Counted from the stretch's first letter, positions 8,875 through 18,227 are shown. The stretch: 64,000 nucleotides of DNA from DASRDU01 sp035560235 (GCA_035560235.1 DATMAG010000047.1:62001-126000), one strand, 5' to 3'. Notes: generated by a model not told the origin, from the letters alone. Program-made: numbers and translations.

Positions 8875-9330
8875 CTATCTTCCGCTTTCCTTTCTCTCCA
8901 GGCATCTGGCGGCGGCGCGCAGGAAGGTTTCGCGCAGCGCGTCGTTTCTGATCTGCTCGGCGGCAGGCTTGAGTTCGGCTTCCAGCTCGCTCGTGTGATG
9001 AAAGCTGAAGCTCTCTGCGTCGCGCTGCTGCGCCTGCTCGACAAAGTGCGGATCAACGCGGAATTCGATGTAGGTCACGAGCGGCGAGCCGAGCAGCGAA
9101 TTGAGCTTGAAGATAAACCCTCTCGATTCGTGTTCCATCTGCCGCTTCCACATCTGATCCCTGATCGCCACGATCAGCGTGCGCTGATAAAGCCGGAACG
9201 GCGCGCACGAAATATCGAGTTTGCCGCCTGTCGCCGCGCGCCACGCCGCAAAGACGGCCTGCTCGCGCACCTCCTCGTTATCGCCCGAGAGGCGAATCAT
9301 CATCGGCAGCATTTTGAGCAGGCTGTGCAT
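8875..9330 (-). CDS. DUF721/DciA-like protein
   Basis: The 151-residue protein resembles DUF721 proteins, which include DciA, the ancestral loader of the replicative helicase DnaB. Recognisable parts are the N-terminal AAWRAATGGKLDISCAPFRL and TLIVAIRDQMWKRQM, the conserved core of the family, followed by a variable helical tail. It sits just upstream of gatC on the same strand. Assignment to DciA function is inference, because DUF721 proteins also occur with other roles. The start at 9330 overlaps a short direct repeat (GCGGAATGCGGAATGC). Confidence 0.75.
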   Translation of the reverse strand: MHSLLKMLPMMIRLSGDNEEVREQAVFAAWRAATGGKLDISCAPFRLYQRTLIVAIRDQMWKRQMEHESRGFIFKLNSLLGSPLVTYIEFRVDPHFVEQAQQRDAESFSFHHTSELEAELKPAAEQIRNDALRETFLRAAARCLERKESGR

Positions 9331-9386
9331 TGAATGCGGAATGCGGAATGCAGAGCAGTAATCATCGCTTCACATTCAGCGGTTCA

Positions 9387-10988
9387 TCACCGACGCCGTC
9401 TGGCCCGCGTCTTCTCAGGGCTGACGGTTTTCATGCTGTTGGTGTGCTGCACGAGCGGCCAGTATTTCGCAAAGACGAAATCGGGGCTGTTTTCAGGATC
9501 GTGACAGACCAGACAGCTTCCGGGCGCGGCAGGCGTTTTGTAGTTTCCGGCTTTGGGCGCTTTGACGTGTTCCGCGCCGGGGCCGTGACACGATTCGCAC
9601 TGCACGTTGGCGAACTGCGGCGTGGCTTTGATGTTGATGAAGCCCTGATTTCTGAAACCGACCGAATGGCAGCCCACGCACGAATCATCGAACTCGCGGT
9701 TCTTTGTCGCCAGCGCGGCGAAGGCGTGCGAGTGGCGCGATTTCTGCCAGATGGCGTATTCGGCCTTGTGGCACTCGGCGCAGGCTTCCGAGGTCGCCCA
9801 GATCGAAGGCTGATCGCCCCTCGCCCGGTGCGCTTCGGCAATCTGTTCGGCCACACGGCGCTGCACGACATCAATTTCAGCGCGCGCCTGCCCGGTCATC
9901 TTCGCCATCGCCGGATCATCCGGAATTACCTCATCAAGCTCGATGTACCGCGTCGTGAAGCGGTCAACCACGCCGTCCTTATCAGTATAAAAACGTAGTT
10001 CGCCGAGGTACTTCGTCTGATTCGACGCCATCATAATCAGCGCATTGCTGACCTGCTTCGGATCGGGAACAAGCCCGCTGCCGTCGGCGCCGATGATCAG
10101 ATCGAGGTCGGCATTCTGCATCGCCAGCCGGTTGGCAAACGGCGGTTTGAAGTAACCGATGACTGCCGTGACATCAACCTTGTCTTTGACTTCAGCGAGC
10201 GTCCTTTTCACCGCTTCAGCCGGATCCTCGACGACGAACCCGGCAGCCTCAATCGCGGCTTTCTGCTCGTCGGGCGGCGGCTGTGTGACGCCGATGAAAG
10301 CAATGCGCACAGGTTTCGGCAGCCGTTTGCCGGTGATGGTTCTGATGACGTAAGGCGCGGGACTCAGGCGCGACGAACCGGGCGCGGCTTTGATATTGGC
10401 TGAAATCAGCGGTGACTGCGCGGTTTGTTTTCCGTCACTGAGCAACTGCCCGGCATAACGCAGATCACGATACGACAGATTGACGATGCCGAGGCCGATT
10501 GCCTCGTTCGCCTTCACAATCCAGTCATTCATCAGCACCGCGTCTTCGCGCAGCGCGGTCTTCTCTTCGTTCAGGTCATCGCTGAAGATGTGTCCGGCGT
10601 CAGCCATCAGCACAGCCGCGTCGGGACTGCGCTTGCGCAGCGCATTGATGTAACCCATTCGCCGCGCCACACCGCCGAGCGGATGAATCGCGCAGCCGCA
10701 GACTTCGAGGTTGCCGCCGATGTCTGCCGAAATGAACAGCACCGCGCCGTAACCATCATCCTGGCCGAGCCGGTCCTTCAGCGTGCCTGACGGCCTGGGC
10801 TTCTTCGCCAGTTGTTCGCGGTCGGACTTTGTGCGCGGCGCGGGCTGCTGCGGGCTGACAAAGGCAAGCAGTCCTGAAGCATTCACCGGCAGCACCTGCA
10901 AAAGTGCGGCGCACACAAACGTGCCGACAATCAGCAGCAGGACAATTCTCTTTCGCGCAGACAGACCAGCAGCGTGATGATTAGACAT
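9387..10988 (-). CDS. Metallophosphatase-like (UshA-type) domain fused to tetrahaem cytochrome c
   Basis: The protein has a signal/anchor segment (residues ~13-35). Next comes a 5'-nucleotidase/UshA-like domain (about 80-370) with the variant signature EVCGCAIHPLGGVARRMGYI and a conserved MADAGHIF. The C-terminal region carries four CxxCH haem motifs, CAECH, CVGCH, CESCH and CLVCH, like the cytochrome c-554 family. It should be periplasmic and needs cytochrome c maturation. The combination recurs in Acidobacteria, Planctomycetes and Deltaproteobacteria as an uncharacterised redox protein. Electron donor and acceptor are unknown, and no other respiratory gene is adjacent. Confidence 0.85.
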   Translation of the reverse strand: MSNHHAAGLSARKRIVLLLIVGTFVCAALLQVLPVNASGLLAFVSPQQPAPRTKSDREQLAKKPRPSGTLKDRLGQDDGYGAVLFISADIGGNLEVCGCAIHPLGGVARRMGYINALRKRSPDAAVLMADAGHIFSDDLNEEKTALREDAVLMNDWIVKANEAIGLGIVNLSYRDLRYAGQLLSDGKQTAQSPLISANIKAAPGSSRLSPAPYVIRTITGKRLPKPVRIAFIGVTQPPPDEQKAAIEAAGFVVEDPAEAVKRTLAEVKDKVDVTAVIGYFKPPFANRLAMQNADLDLIIGADGSGLVPDPKQVSNALIMMASNQTKYLGELRFYTDKDGVVDRFTTRYIELDEVIPDDPAMAKMTGQARAEIDVVQRRVAEQIAEAHRARGDQPSIWATSEACAECHKAEYAIWQKSRHSHAFAALATKNREFDDSCVGCHSVGFRNQGFINIKATPQFANVQCESCHGPGAEHVKAPKAGNYKTPAAPGSCLVCHDPENSPDFVFAKYWPLVQHTNSMKTVSPEKTRARRRR

Positions 10989-11083
10989 CTGACTTCCTCT
11001 GTGTTACATCAGGGCACGTTCTGAAGATTTCACAGTGTAGACAAAAAGGTTATCACCGACAAGGCACCCATCATCTGCCAGCA

Positions 11084-11692
11084 ATGACATATCCTGCGCT
11101 CATTCTTGCTTCCGCTTCGCCCCGCCGCGCCGAACTGCTGCGCGCTGCCGGAATCAGCTTTCAGGTGCGCGTGGCCGACATTGATGAAACACCGCAGCCC
11201 GGCGAATCGCCCACAGCCTATGTGCTGCGGCTCGCGCGCGAAAAGGCGCGGGCAGTGGCCCGGCCTGGCGAGCTTGTCCTCGGCGCTGACACGACTGTGC
11301 TGATCGGCACTGAAACGGCGGGCAAGCCTGAAAACGCGGCGGATGCTGAAAGAATGCTCCGCGCGCTGAGCGGCGCCTGGCACGAAGTGCTGACCGCCGT
11401 CACGCTGCTGCGCGATGGGCAGGAACTGTCAGACGTGGCGGTGACGCGGGTGAAATTCGCTTCACTGACCGAAGAAGAGATTCAGTGGTATGTGGCGACA
11501 GGCGAACCTTACGACAAGGCCGGAGCCTATGCCATTCAGGGCTATGCCTCGCTCTTCATCGAACGCATCGAAGGCAGTTACTTCAATGTGGTGGGCCTGC
11601 CGGTGCAGATGGTTTACCGCCTGGCGCGTGAAATGGGCGTGGATCTGCGCCGAGTGCGAACTGATCAGAAAACGGTGAACAACCAGAGCTGA
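11084..11692 (+). CDS. maf: Maf-family nucleoside triphosphate pyrophosphatase
   Basis: Maf proteins hydrolyse non-canonical or pyrimidine nucleoside triphosphates to monophosphates and affect septation when overproduced. The 202-residue protein starts with the Maf loop LILASASPRRAELL and has LGADTTVLIG with the catalytic aspartate. YDKAGAYAIQGYASLFI and the GSYFNVVGLP motif follow and place it in the YhdE (dTTP/UTP) group rather than the m7GTP group. It is divergent from the cytochrome fusion and convergent with the sigma-54 activator. Confidence 0.95.
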   Translation: MTYPALILASASPRRAELLRAAGISFQVRVADIDETPQPGESPTAYVLRLAREKARAVARPGELVLGADTTVLIGTETAGKPENAADAERMLRALSGAWHEVLTAVTLLRDGQELSDVAVTRVKFASLTEEEIQWYVATGEPYDKAGAYAIQGYASLFIERIEGSYFNVVGLPVQMVYRLAREMGVDLRRVRTDQKTVNNQS

Positions 11693-11751
11693 AAAACAGC
11701 GCCGCTGAACCCGGCGACCGGTCTTCTTCGGTCTGACTTATCCGGGATTAT

Positions 11752-14700
11752 TTATTCCTCGTCACTGCTCTTCCTGCCTGCTGATTCACTCTGTTCGTCC
11801 ATCTTCAGCCGCTGAAGTTTGAGATAGAGTCCCTTGCGCGTAATGCCGAGTTCTCTGGCGACCTGTTCGCGGCGGCCCTTGTGACGGCGCATGGCGTCGG
11901 CGATCAACTGGCGTTCGATTTCGGTGAAGACATCCTCAAGCGTCTGTTCGCCGGGCCTGAAATTCAGGCTGATGGTGCGTTCGCCGGGCGGCTGTGTGAT
12001 TTCCTCGCGCGCCTGGACGCGGTGCAGCAGGGCGTTTGTGACGGCGGCCAGATTGCGGCTGCCGAAGCTGCTCGTGCGCGCCTGTTCGCCGCTGCTGAAA
12101 ATCTGCGGCGAGAGATCGCGTTCAGTGATCGTGCCGCCGGCGGGCGTGTAAGCGACCAGGCGCTGGATTTCATTGGCGAGCTGCCGCACGTTGCCCGGCC
12201 AGTCGTACACCATCAGCAGATCGAGCGCCTGTGGAGCAATGGTGATCGTGTTCCGGCCCTCCCGCGCCCGTTTGCCCGCTTCGTTCGCGTACAGATTCAG
12301 AAAATGATCAATCAGCACCGGAATCTCTTCACGGCGGTCGCGCAGCGGCGGAATGTGCAGCCGGATGACGTTCAGGCGGTAATAGAGATCCTCGCGGAAT
12401 TTGCCCTCAGCGACGAGTTTTTCAATGTTGGCGTTCGTCGCCGCCACGACGCGTACATCCACGCGCACGGGCCGCGTTTCACCGAGCGGCTGAATTTCGC
12501 CTTCCTGCAAAAACCTGAGCAGTTGCGGCTGCACTTCGAGCGCCAGGTCGCCGACCTCATCCAGAAAGAGTGTGCCTCCATCGGCGCTGCGAATCACACC
12601 CTGATAATCAGAGACGGCTCCGGTGAACGCGCCTTTCCTGTGACCGAACAGTTGCGAGGCGATGATTTCACGCGGCGCGACGGTGCAGTTGAACGGCACA
12701 AAGGGCGCATCGCGGCGGTCGCTCAGTTTGTGAATGGCGCGGGCAACGAGTTCCTTGCCCGTGCCCGATTCGCCGGTAATGAGCGCGGTCACACGACTGC
12801 CGCGAATCTTGTGGATGTCATCAGCCAGCTTCTGCATCGGCTGACTGGCCAGCACGAGTCCCGGCAGCTGGGATTCGTGTTTCAGTTCATTCGCTTCGTA
12901 ACCCAGCAGCCCGCGCGTCTGTTCGCGCAGTGCGCCCAGTTCCAGACAGATTTCAGCCAGCCTGATGAGCGGCTCGATGGCTGCATGAAACAATTCCCGC
13001 ACGTTCGGCGAACCAATGTACAGGATCGTGCGCGGCTGCCCGTTCGTGCGCAGCCGGTGCAGCGTGGCGTCATCGAAATCAGGATCAGGTCCGGTGTGCG
13101 TCAGCACCAGCTTTTCAGCCAGTCTCTCGGCAATGGAGGCCGCTTCGGTTGATTCAAGGCCGGTCACGGCGACAGGCAGAAACTTTCCGGCTTCATCCTC
13201 GACAAAGGCCGCGACCGGAACGCGCCCGGCTGATTCGTAAATCAGCGTGACCAGTTCGTGCAGCAGCAGTTCGCGCGAGGACGAAGCGCCGATCAGGCGC
13301 AGGACTTCCGCGCCCGTGACCTCAGGCGCAGGCGCAACCACAGGCGCAGGCGCGGCGGGCAGCGTCAGCACCGATTCATCTTCCGTGGTGCGGGCCAGCG
13401 CCGCGAGCGCGTCATCAATCCTGCTCAGCAGCGGCGCAGCGCCCAGCCGCTCGCAGATGGCGCGGGCCTTCTGCAGTTCGGTTCCGGCCCGCGAGCGGTC
13501 AGCCGTCCGGCCATAAACGATGGAGATAAAGCCCAGATGATAGCGGGCGGCGGCCTCTTCGTAAGGATCAGAGATCATTTCATAGATCGTGATCGCCTGG
13601 CTCAGATGATGGCGCGCTGCCTCAAAGCCTCCGGCCCGCGCCCGCATCAGCCCGCTCAGCAGCCGGAAGTGTGCGACCAGTGAAATGATGTCCGAAGGTT
13701 CGATGGCTTCAGCGGCGGCATCGAGCAGCCGGTGCGCCTGTCGTTCATCGCCCGCTTCGAGACAGGCTTCGGCCAGATGCAGCCGCGCTGAGGCGGCCAG
13801 CCGCTTGTCCTTCAGCTTCGTCGCCACGTTCAGTTCCTGCTCGAAGATTTCAATCGCCCGCGCCTTCTCGCCGCGCATCAGCAGACAGCGCCCGAGCGTC
13901 TGCAGGGCCTGCTCCTCGCCGAACGGAAAGTTCGCCGCCTGCGCATTCGTCACCGCCTGCCGCAGCATCTGTTCGGCTTCGGCAAAATCGCCGCGCAGCA
14001 TCGTGATTTCACCGAGCGTGTCGAGCGCGGTTCCCTGCACGGCCAGATCGTTCGAGCGGCGGCCCAGTTCAATCGCCTGATGCAGCGCCTGTTCGGCCCG
14101 GCTCCAGTCGCCGATGTGTCCCAGGCCGTAACCGAGATTGCTGTAAGCGTAAGCCAGAATCCGTTCGTTCCTGGCCTGCTTCAGAAAGAAGATCGCCTTC
14201 TCGATGACCTCGATGCCTTCGCTCGCCTGGCCGTGTTCGCGCCAGAGAATGAGGTTGGAGAGATTGGTGTAGATGCTGCCGAGCAGCAGCGGCGCGCGGC
14301 GGTCGCCAATGATTTTGATGGCCTGTTCGAAATGCTCTCGCCCGGCGTTGAAATCGCCTTCGCCGACGCAGACGTTGCCGAGCAGAAAGTATGTCTGCGC
14401 GAGCGCCTGCCACTGCCCGAGCGCGCGGTGATGCTGCAATGCGGTCTTCAGGTGATCGCGCGCAAATTCGGTTTCACCAATCGCGCGGTAAATGCGCCCG
14501 AGCACCAGATGGCACGCACCCAGGTCTTCGGCATCCTGTCGCTCTTCGGCCAGCGCGAGCGCCTGCTTGAGATATGAGATCGCGCGCGGATGATCGCCCG
14601 CGTAACCATAGGCCGAACCCATTCGCAGCCAGACCTGAAAGAGGACGACCGGATGCAGTCCGTTGCGCACCGACTGATTTTCATAATCAGCCATTACTTC

Positions 14701-14946
14701 GATGGCTTCGCGATAGCGGGCCAGATTTTCCAGCGATTCGGCCAGCGAACACCGCACCGTCGCGCGCTGCTCCTCATTCAGAAGCGGACTTGCCAACGCA
14801 TCCTCAAAACAACTGATCGCTTCCTCGTGATGAAAATCAGCCGCGGCCCTGCGCCCGGCTTCGATCAGCGCAATCAGTTCCTGCGGATTGTCGAGCCGCG
14901 CTGCTTCAGAACCGGATTTTCTGCCTTGTCTGATCATACGTTGCAC
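11752..14946 (-). CDS. Sigma-54-dependent activator with N-terminal TPRs, Fis-type HTH
   Basis: The 1064-residue protein has an N-terminal tetratricopeptide array (about 30-520), a GAF-like sensory segment (about 545-660), and an AAA+ domain with Walker A TGESGTGKE near residue 720 and GAFTGA near 772 (HRKGAFTGAVSDYQ). Walker B LFLDEVGDL follows, and the protein ends in a Fis helix-turn-helix (ARELGITRKGLYLKLQRL). The intact GAFTGA loop means it should contact sigma-54. TPRs in place of a receiver domain suggest control by protein partners. The start is GTG 14946 or ATG 14937. It is paralogous along its whole length to the activator at 30669-33806. Confidence 0.93.
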   Translation of the reverse strand: MQRMIRQGRKSGSEAARLDNPQELIALIEAGRRAAADFHHEEAISCFEDALASPLLNEEQRATVRCSLAESLENLARYREAIEVMADYENQSVRNGLHPVVLFQVWLRMGSAYGYAGDHPRAISYLKQALALAEERQDAEDLGACHLVLGRIYRAIGETEFARDHLKTALQHHRALGQWQALAQTYFLLGNVCVGEGDFNAGREHFEQAIKIIGDRRAPLLLGSIYTNLSNLILWREHGQASEGIEVIEKAIFFLKQARNERILAYAYSNLGYGLGHIGDWSRAEQALHQAIELGRRSNDLAVQGTALDTLGEITMLRGDFAEAEQMLRQAVTNAQAANFPFGEEQALQTLGRCLLMRGEKARAIEIFEQELNVATKLKDKRLAASARLHLAEACLEAGDERQAHRLLDAAAEAIEPSDIISLVAHFRLLSGLMRARAGGFEAARHHLSQAITIYEMISDPYEEAAARYHLGFISIVYGRTADRSRAGTELQKARAICERLGAAPLLSRIDDALAALARTTEDESVLTLPAAPAPVVAPAPEVTGAEVLRLIGASSSRELLLHELVTLIYESAGRVPVAAFVEDEAGKFLPVAVTGLESTEAASIAERLAEKLVLTHTGPDPDFDDATLHRLRTNGQPRTILYIGSPNVRELFHAAIEPLIRLAEICLELGALREQTRGLLGYEANELKHESQLPGLVLASQPMQKLADDIHKIRGSRVTALITGESGTGKELVARAIHKLSDRRDAPFVPFNCTVAPREIIASQLFGHRKGAFTGAVSDYQGVIRSADGGTLFLDEVGDLALEVQPQLLRFLQEGEIQPLGETRPVRVDVRVVAATNANIEKLVAEGKFREDLYYRLNVIRLHIPPLRDRREEIPVLIDHFLNLYANEAGKRAREGRNTITIAPQALDLLMVYDWPGNVRQLANEIQRLVAYTPAGGTITERDLSPQIFSSGEQARTSSFGSRNLAAVTNALLHRVQAREEITQPPGERTISLNFRPGEQTLEDVFTEIERQLIADAMRRHKGRREQVARELGITRKGLYLKLQRLKMDEQSESAGRKSSDEE

Positions 14947-15202
14947 GCTGGTTCGGTCACCGCCCGCCGGGGCGACAGTGGTAGCCGGACATCAGAGTGA
15001 ACAGCGCGAATCCCGGACGCGGGGAGGACTGAACCGATGAGTGCCGGCTGACCAGATTGTTTTTAAGTCTGTGACCGCAAACCTTGAGGGCGCCTGCATT
15101 CTAAACAGGTCTTTCGAGTCGTTGCAAGACGGGTGGCAGCAGAAGAAAGAGCTGAAGGTGGCTCATCGGAGCAAAACCGCGCCTGAGCAATAAGCAAAGC
15201 AC

Positions 15203-15302
15203 ATTCTCAATTCTCCATTTTCAATTCTTCATTACTTTGCAGGAGGCAGGCTTCCCGGTCACCTGTGCAAAGGAGTGGAGAATTGAGAATGGAAAATTGA
15301 GT
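15203..15302. repeat. Palindromic intergenic repeat (AATTCTC/GAGAATT words)
   Basis: Two arms rich in ATTCTCAATT words (15203-15240 and about 15270-15302) are near-complementary across a ~30-base centre containing AGGAGGCAGG. Within each arm the words are partly tandem. The 404-base gap upstream of the activator (14947-15350) shows no gene otherwise. A second hairpin, CCGGGTCTG/CAGACCCGG, lies at 15314-15344. Confidence 0.7.
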
Positions 15303-15350
15303 ATGCCCGTATTCCGGGTCTGCCAGTCACAACTACAGACCCGGCTGATG

Positions 15351-15389
15351 AAAAAAGGCCGCAGTCCTTCAGCAAGGAGAACTGCGGCC
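15351..15389 (-). terminator. Rho-independent terminator of the haemoglobin gene
   Basis: On the minus strand, GGCCGCAGT pairs with ACTGCGGCC over a 15-base loop and is followed by TTTTTT. It lies 25 bases past the stop codon of the truncated haemoglobin gene. Confidence 0.9.
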
Positions 15390-15414
15390 AGCAGAAAAGG
15401 CTGTGTTTTTGCGG

Positions 15415-15867
15415 CTACTGTTCGACGATGTCTTTTTTCAGGCCGGAGACTGCTGTCAGCACCTCTTTCTTTTCCCGCTCCGGCACCTTGAACTTGTCGA
15501 GCGTGGCGACCAGATGTTTGACGCTGATGTCCCAGTCCTTGTCGGTAATCTTCAGTCCCTTGTGAACTGTTTTCATATCGCGTCCGATGTAAATGCAGGG
15601 GCCGCCGGTCGCCTGGCAAAGGAAATCCACGACAAGCTGGCGAATCCGTTTCTTCGAATCATCGCTCGCGCCGGTGAAGAAACGGGCCAGTTCCTTGTCC
15701 GTCGCCAGCCGCCCGATGAACTCATCGGTAACGGCAGCCAGCGCATCGTAACCGCCGAGCCGGTGATAGAGTGAATGATTCTGCGCCAGGCCCGGATTCA
15801 CGCTCGTCAGCGCAACAGCCAGCGCAAGCAGCAGCGCCGCTTTCCTGAACGATAAAGGTATCTGCAT
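15415..15867 (-). CDS. Exported group I truncated haemoglobin
   Basis: The start is ATG 15867, behind AGGAGGAAA, an excellent ribosome site that rules out the longer frame from 15915. The 150-residue product begins with a signal peptide (FRKAALLLALAVALTSVNPG, cleavage near GLA-QN). A group I truncated globin fold follows: SLYHRLGGYDALAAVTDEF, a GGP turn, YIGRDMKTVHKGLKIT with the proximal histidine, and a C-terminal helix. Truncated haemoglobins bind O2, NO or peroxide and are normally cytoplasmic, so an export signal points to periplasmic NO/O2 chemistry or a c-type-like environment. It is single-gene, with its own terminator. Confidence 0.9.
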   Translation of the reverse strand: MQIPLSFRKAALLLALAVALTSVNPGLAQNHSLYHRLGGYDALAAVTDEFIGRLATDKELARFFTGASDDSKKRIRQLVVDFLCQATGGPCIYIGRDMKTVHKGLKITDKDWDISVKHLVATLDKFKVPEREKKEVLTAVSGLKKDIVEQ

Positions 15868-15985
15868 AGACTTTCCTCCTGATGAATGTGAACGGAATGT
15901 TCTGCTGATTTTCATCAGGCACTACGCGCCGACGTGGAAGGCGGATTTGTACAGGCAGGAAAAATCCGGCAGAAGTCAGATATTT

Positions 15986-16843
15986 TCATCGGCGTTCGCA
16001 CACCACCAGCCGCGAATAATTCATCGGCAGCCGCCGCGCCGGACAATACCGTTGATGCAGTCTGGCAAACTCGTAATCTTCAAGCAGCGTGAATCCGAAC
16101 TGCGCGAGATATTCTCCGACGCGCTCCGGCTCGAGTCCGAAAATCCAGGGTTCACCAAGCCACGCCACCCGCCGCGCCTTGTCGAGCGCATCCAGGTTGC
16201 GGCTTGTCCCGTCAACCACTTCCTTCAGAATGTAGTCAAAGACCAGACACGTTCCCGCGCCGAATTCGGCAATCTGCCTGAGCGCCCGCGCCATCGCCTG
16301 TTCGGTCAGGTAATAAGTCACGCCCAGCCAGACGATCAGCGACCGCTGCGCCGGATCGAAACCGGCTGCGCGCAGCCTTGCCCCAGGCTCATCCTTCTCA
16401 AAATCCACGGCGACGAAACGCAGGTTGTCCGGAACGCCGATTCGTTCATAGCCTTCGCGCTTGAGCGCCTGCGTCGCCGGATGATCAACTTCATAAACCG
16501 TCACCTGACGCAGCGCCGGCCCGATCCGCAGCGCCATGCTGTCGAGTCCCGCGCCGAGCAGCACGATCTGTCGCAGACCTTCACCAGCCAGCCTGATCGC
16601 CAGATCATCAACGAACCGCGCCCGCAGCATCAGATACTCCTGCCCGCCCGGCGCCCAGAAGGCCAGGAAGTTCAGCGCACCCCACGAGAGCAGCCGTGAG
16701 GCTGAAGCCAGACGGTAATAGGGATGGCGCAGAAACTCCGCCGCATAAGGATCGGTCAGGATGCGCTGCGCCGCCGGATAAGCCTGCTCGACGGCACGCG
16801 CGAAAGCGACGGCTTCAGCGGTGCGGCTGTATTCATTTTTCAT
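15986..16843 (-). CDS. SAM-dependent methyltransferase, leucine carboxyl methyltransferase family
   Basis: The 285-residue protein resembles the bacterial branch of the PPM/LCM methyltransferases (the TIGR00027 type). It shows an N-terminal helix with AVAFARAVEQAYPAAQRILT, the SAM-binding loop IVLLGAGLDSMALRIG, an acidic strand end VYEVDHPATQALK, and VIWLGVTYYLTEQA. Bacterial members methylate small-molecule or polyketide carboxylates. The actual substrate here is unknown. It is divergent from the aldolase gene, and no biosynthetic cluster surrounds it. Confidence 0.85.
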   Translation of the reverse strand: MKNEYSRTAEAVAFARAVEQAYPAAQRILTDPYAAEFLRHPYYRLASASRLLSWGALNFLAFWAPGGQEYLMLRARFVDDLAIRLAGEGLRQIVLLGAGLDSMALRIGPALRQVTVYEVDHPATQALKREGYERIGVPDNLRFVAVDFEKDEPGARLRAAGFDPAQRSLIVWLGVTYYLTEQAMARALRQIAEFGAGTCLVFDYILKEVVDGTSRNLDALDKARRVAWLGEPWIFGLEPERVGEYLAQFGFTLLEDYEFARLHQRYCPARRLPMNYSRLVVCERR

Positions 16844-16943
16844 AACTGGTCATCAGCGACTGCTGTTTGCGTCAGGGTTCGGCAGATTATCAACCCGCTG
16901 CCTGAGCGTTTTCCACTGATTACGCGCCCGCCGGTCTGCCGGA

Positions 16944-16974
16944 TTGCTGAGCCAGGGATTTATGAGCTTATAAT
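16944..16974 (+). promoter_or_regulatory. Candidate sigma-70 promoter for the aldolase gene
   Basis: TTGCTG (16944-16949) and a perfect TATAAT (16969-16974) are separated by 19 bases, slightly long. They lie 114 bases before the aldolase start, leaving an untranslated leader of about 105 bases. Confidence 0.45.
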
Positions 16975-17087
16975 TGAACTCCAGCAGCAGACTGCCCGGT
17001 ATTCTTGCCATTGGCAGCAGGCGCACATAAAATTTCCTTTTCGCTGCTCCCTGTCAGATCAACCCTTATGTCTTATGGAGGCTTACC

Positions 17088-18158
17088 GTGAATATCAGAG
17101 AGATTGAGAGTCTGCTTGGCGAGGATGCCAGCGCGCTGCTCACGCACGAGTGCAAAACGATTCCGAAGGAGAGTCTGCATCTGCCCGGCCCGGATTTCAT
17201 TGATCGTGTCTGGATTGAGTCAGACCGCTCGCCCGCGGTGCTGCGGAATCTGCAACTGCTCTTCAACAGCGGGCGGCTGGCCGGAACCGGCTACGTTTCG
17301 ATTCTCCCTGTTGACCAGGGGATCGAACATTCAGCCGGCGCAAGCTTCGCCAAAAATCCGATCTACTTCGACGGCGAAAACATTGTGAAGCTCGCCATTG
17401 AAGGCGGCTGCAATGCTGTCGCTTCGACGCTCGGCGTGCTCGGTTCCTGTGCCCGCCGCTACGCGCACAGGATTCCGTTCATCGTCAAGCTCAACCACAA
17501 CGAGTTCCTCTCCTATCCGAACACCTACGATCAGATTATGTTCGGCAGCGTGGAGCAGGCGTTCGAGATGGGCGCAGTCGGCGTCGGCGCGACGATCTAT
17601 TTCGGCTCGGACGGTTCGCACCGTCAGATCATCGAAGTCAGCCAGGCTTTCCAGCGGGCGCACGAACTCGGAATGTTCACCGTCCTGTGGTGCTACCTGC
17701 GCAACGAAGCCTTCAAGAAGGACAAGGATTATCACGTGGCCGCAGACCTGACGGGCCAGGCCAATCACCTCGGCGTGACCATCGAAGCCGACATTATCAA
17801 GCAGAAGCTGCCCGAAAATAACGGCGGCTACAATGCAATTACGAGTAAGGAAAATCCCTACGGCAAGATTGACAAGAAGGTCTACACCGAACTGACTTCG
17901 GATAACCTGATTGACCTGACGCGCTATCAGGTGGCGAACTGTTATATGGGTCGCGCCGGGCTGATCAATTCGGGTGGCGCGTCAAGCGGCGAAAGCGATC
18001 TGAAGGAAGCCGTCAGAACCGCGATCATCAACAAGCGCGCCGGTGGCACCGGCCTGATTTCAGGCCGCAAGGCGTTCCAGCGTCCGATGAAGGAAGGCGC
18101 GGCGCTGCTTCAGGCAATTCAGGACGTTTATCTGGCGAAGGAAGTCACCATCGCCTGA
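17088..18158 (+). CDS. Class I fructose-bisphosphate aldolase (FbaB/DhnA type)
   Basis: This enzyme cleaves fructose 1,6-bisphosphate through a lysine Schiff base. The 356-residue protein matches the archaeal/bacterial class IA family: ILPVDQGIEHSAGASF, IPFIVKLNHNE with the Schiff-base lysine region, GAVGVGATIYFGS, and a phosphate loop SGGASSGESDL. GTG at 17088 is preceded by GGAGG at good spacing. With glycerol kinase and transketolase elsewhere in the window it contributes to central carbon metabolism. A strong terminator follows. Confidence 0.93.
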   Translation: MNIREIESLLGEDASALLTHECKTIPKESLHLPGPDFIDRVWIESDRSPAVLRNLQLLFNSGRLAGTGYVSILPVDQGIEHSAGASFAKNPIYFDGENIVKLAIEGGCNAVASTLGVLGSCARRYAHRIPFIVKLNHNEFLSYPNTYDQIMFGSVEQAFEMGAVGVGATIYFGSDGSHRQIIEVSQAFQRAHELGMFTVLWCYLRNEAFKKDKDYHVAADLTGQANHLGVTIEADIIKQKLPENNGGYNAITSKENPYGKIDKKVYTELTSDNLIDLTRYQVANCYMGRAGLINSGGASSGESDLKEAVRTAIINKRAGGTGLISGRKAFQRPMKEGAALLQAIQDVYLAKEVTIA

Positions 18159-18183
18159 GGTCGGGACAAAATACGGACTGAGC

Positions 18184-18227
18184 TGGCCAGCCTGCAATCA
18201 GATACTTTGCAGGCTGGCCATTTCATT
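18184..18227 (+). terminator. Rho-independent terminator after the aldolase gene
   Basis: A 14-bp perfect stem (TGGCCAGCCTGCAA and its complement) with a 9-base loop is followed by TTTCATT, 25 bases past the stop. The T-run is short but the stem is very strong. Confidence 0.8.

Noticed and set aside
8488..9333. 281-codon plus-strand frame
   Set aside because: It covers gatC and the DUF721 gene in antisense and crosses their repeat-filled spacer.
11881..13152. 423-codon plus-strand open frame
   Set aside because: It is the antisense of the AAA+ domain of the sigma-54 activator, where the GC-rich codons leave the reverse frame open. It has no ribosome site and no family features.
15203..15302. 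CRISPR-like array
   Set aside because: There are only two inverted arms with no regularly spaced direct repeats or unique spacers, and no cas gene is present anywhere in the window.
15221..15619. 132-codon minus-strand frame beside the haemoglobin gene
   Set aside because: It overlaps the haemoglobin coding region, terminator and palindrome and has no protein-like composition.
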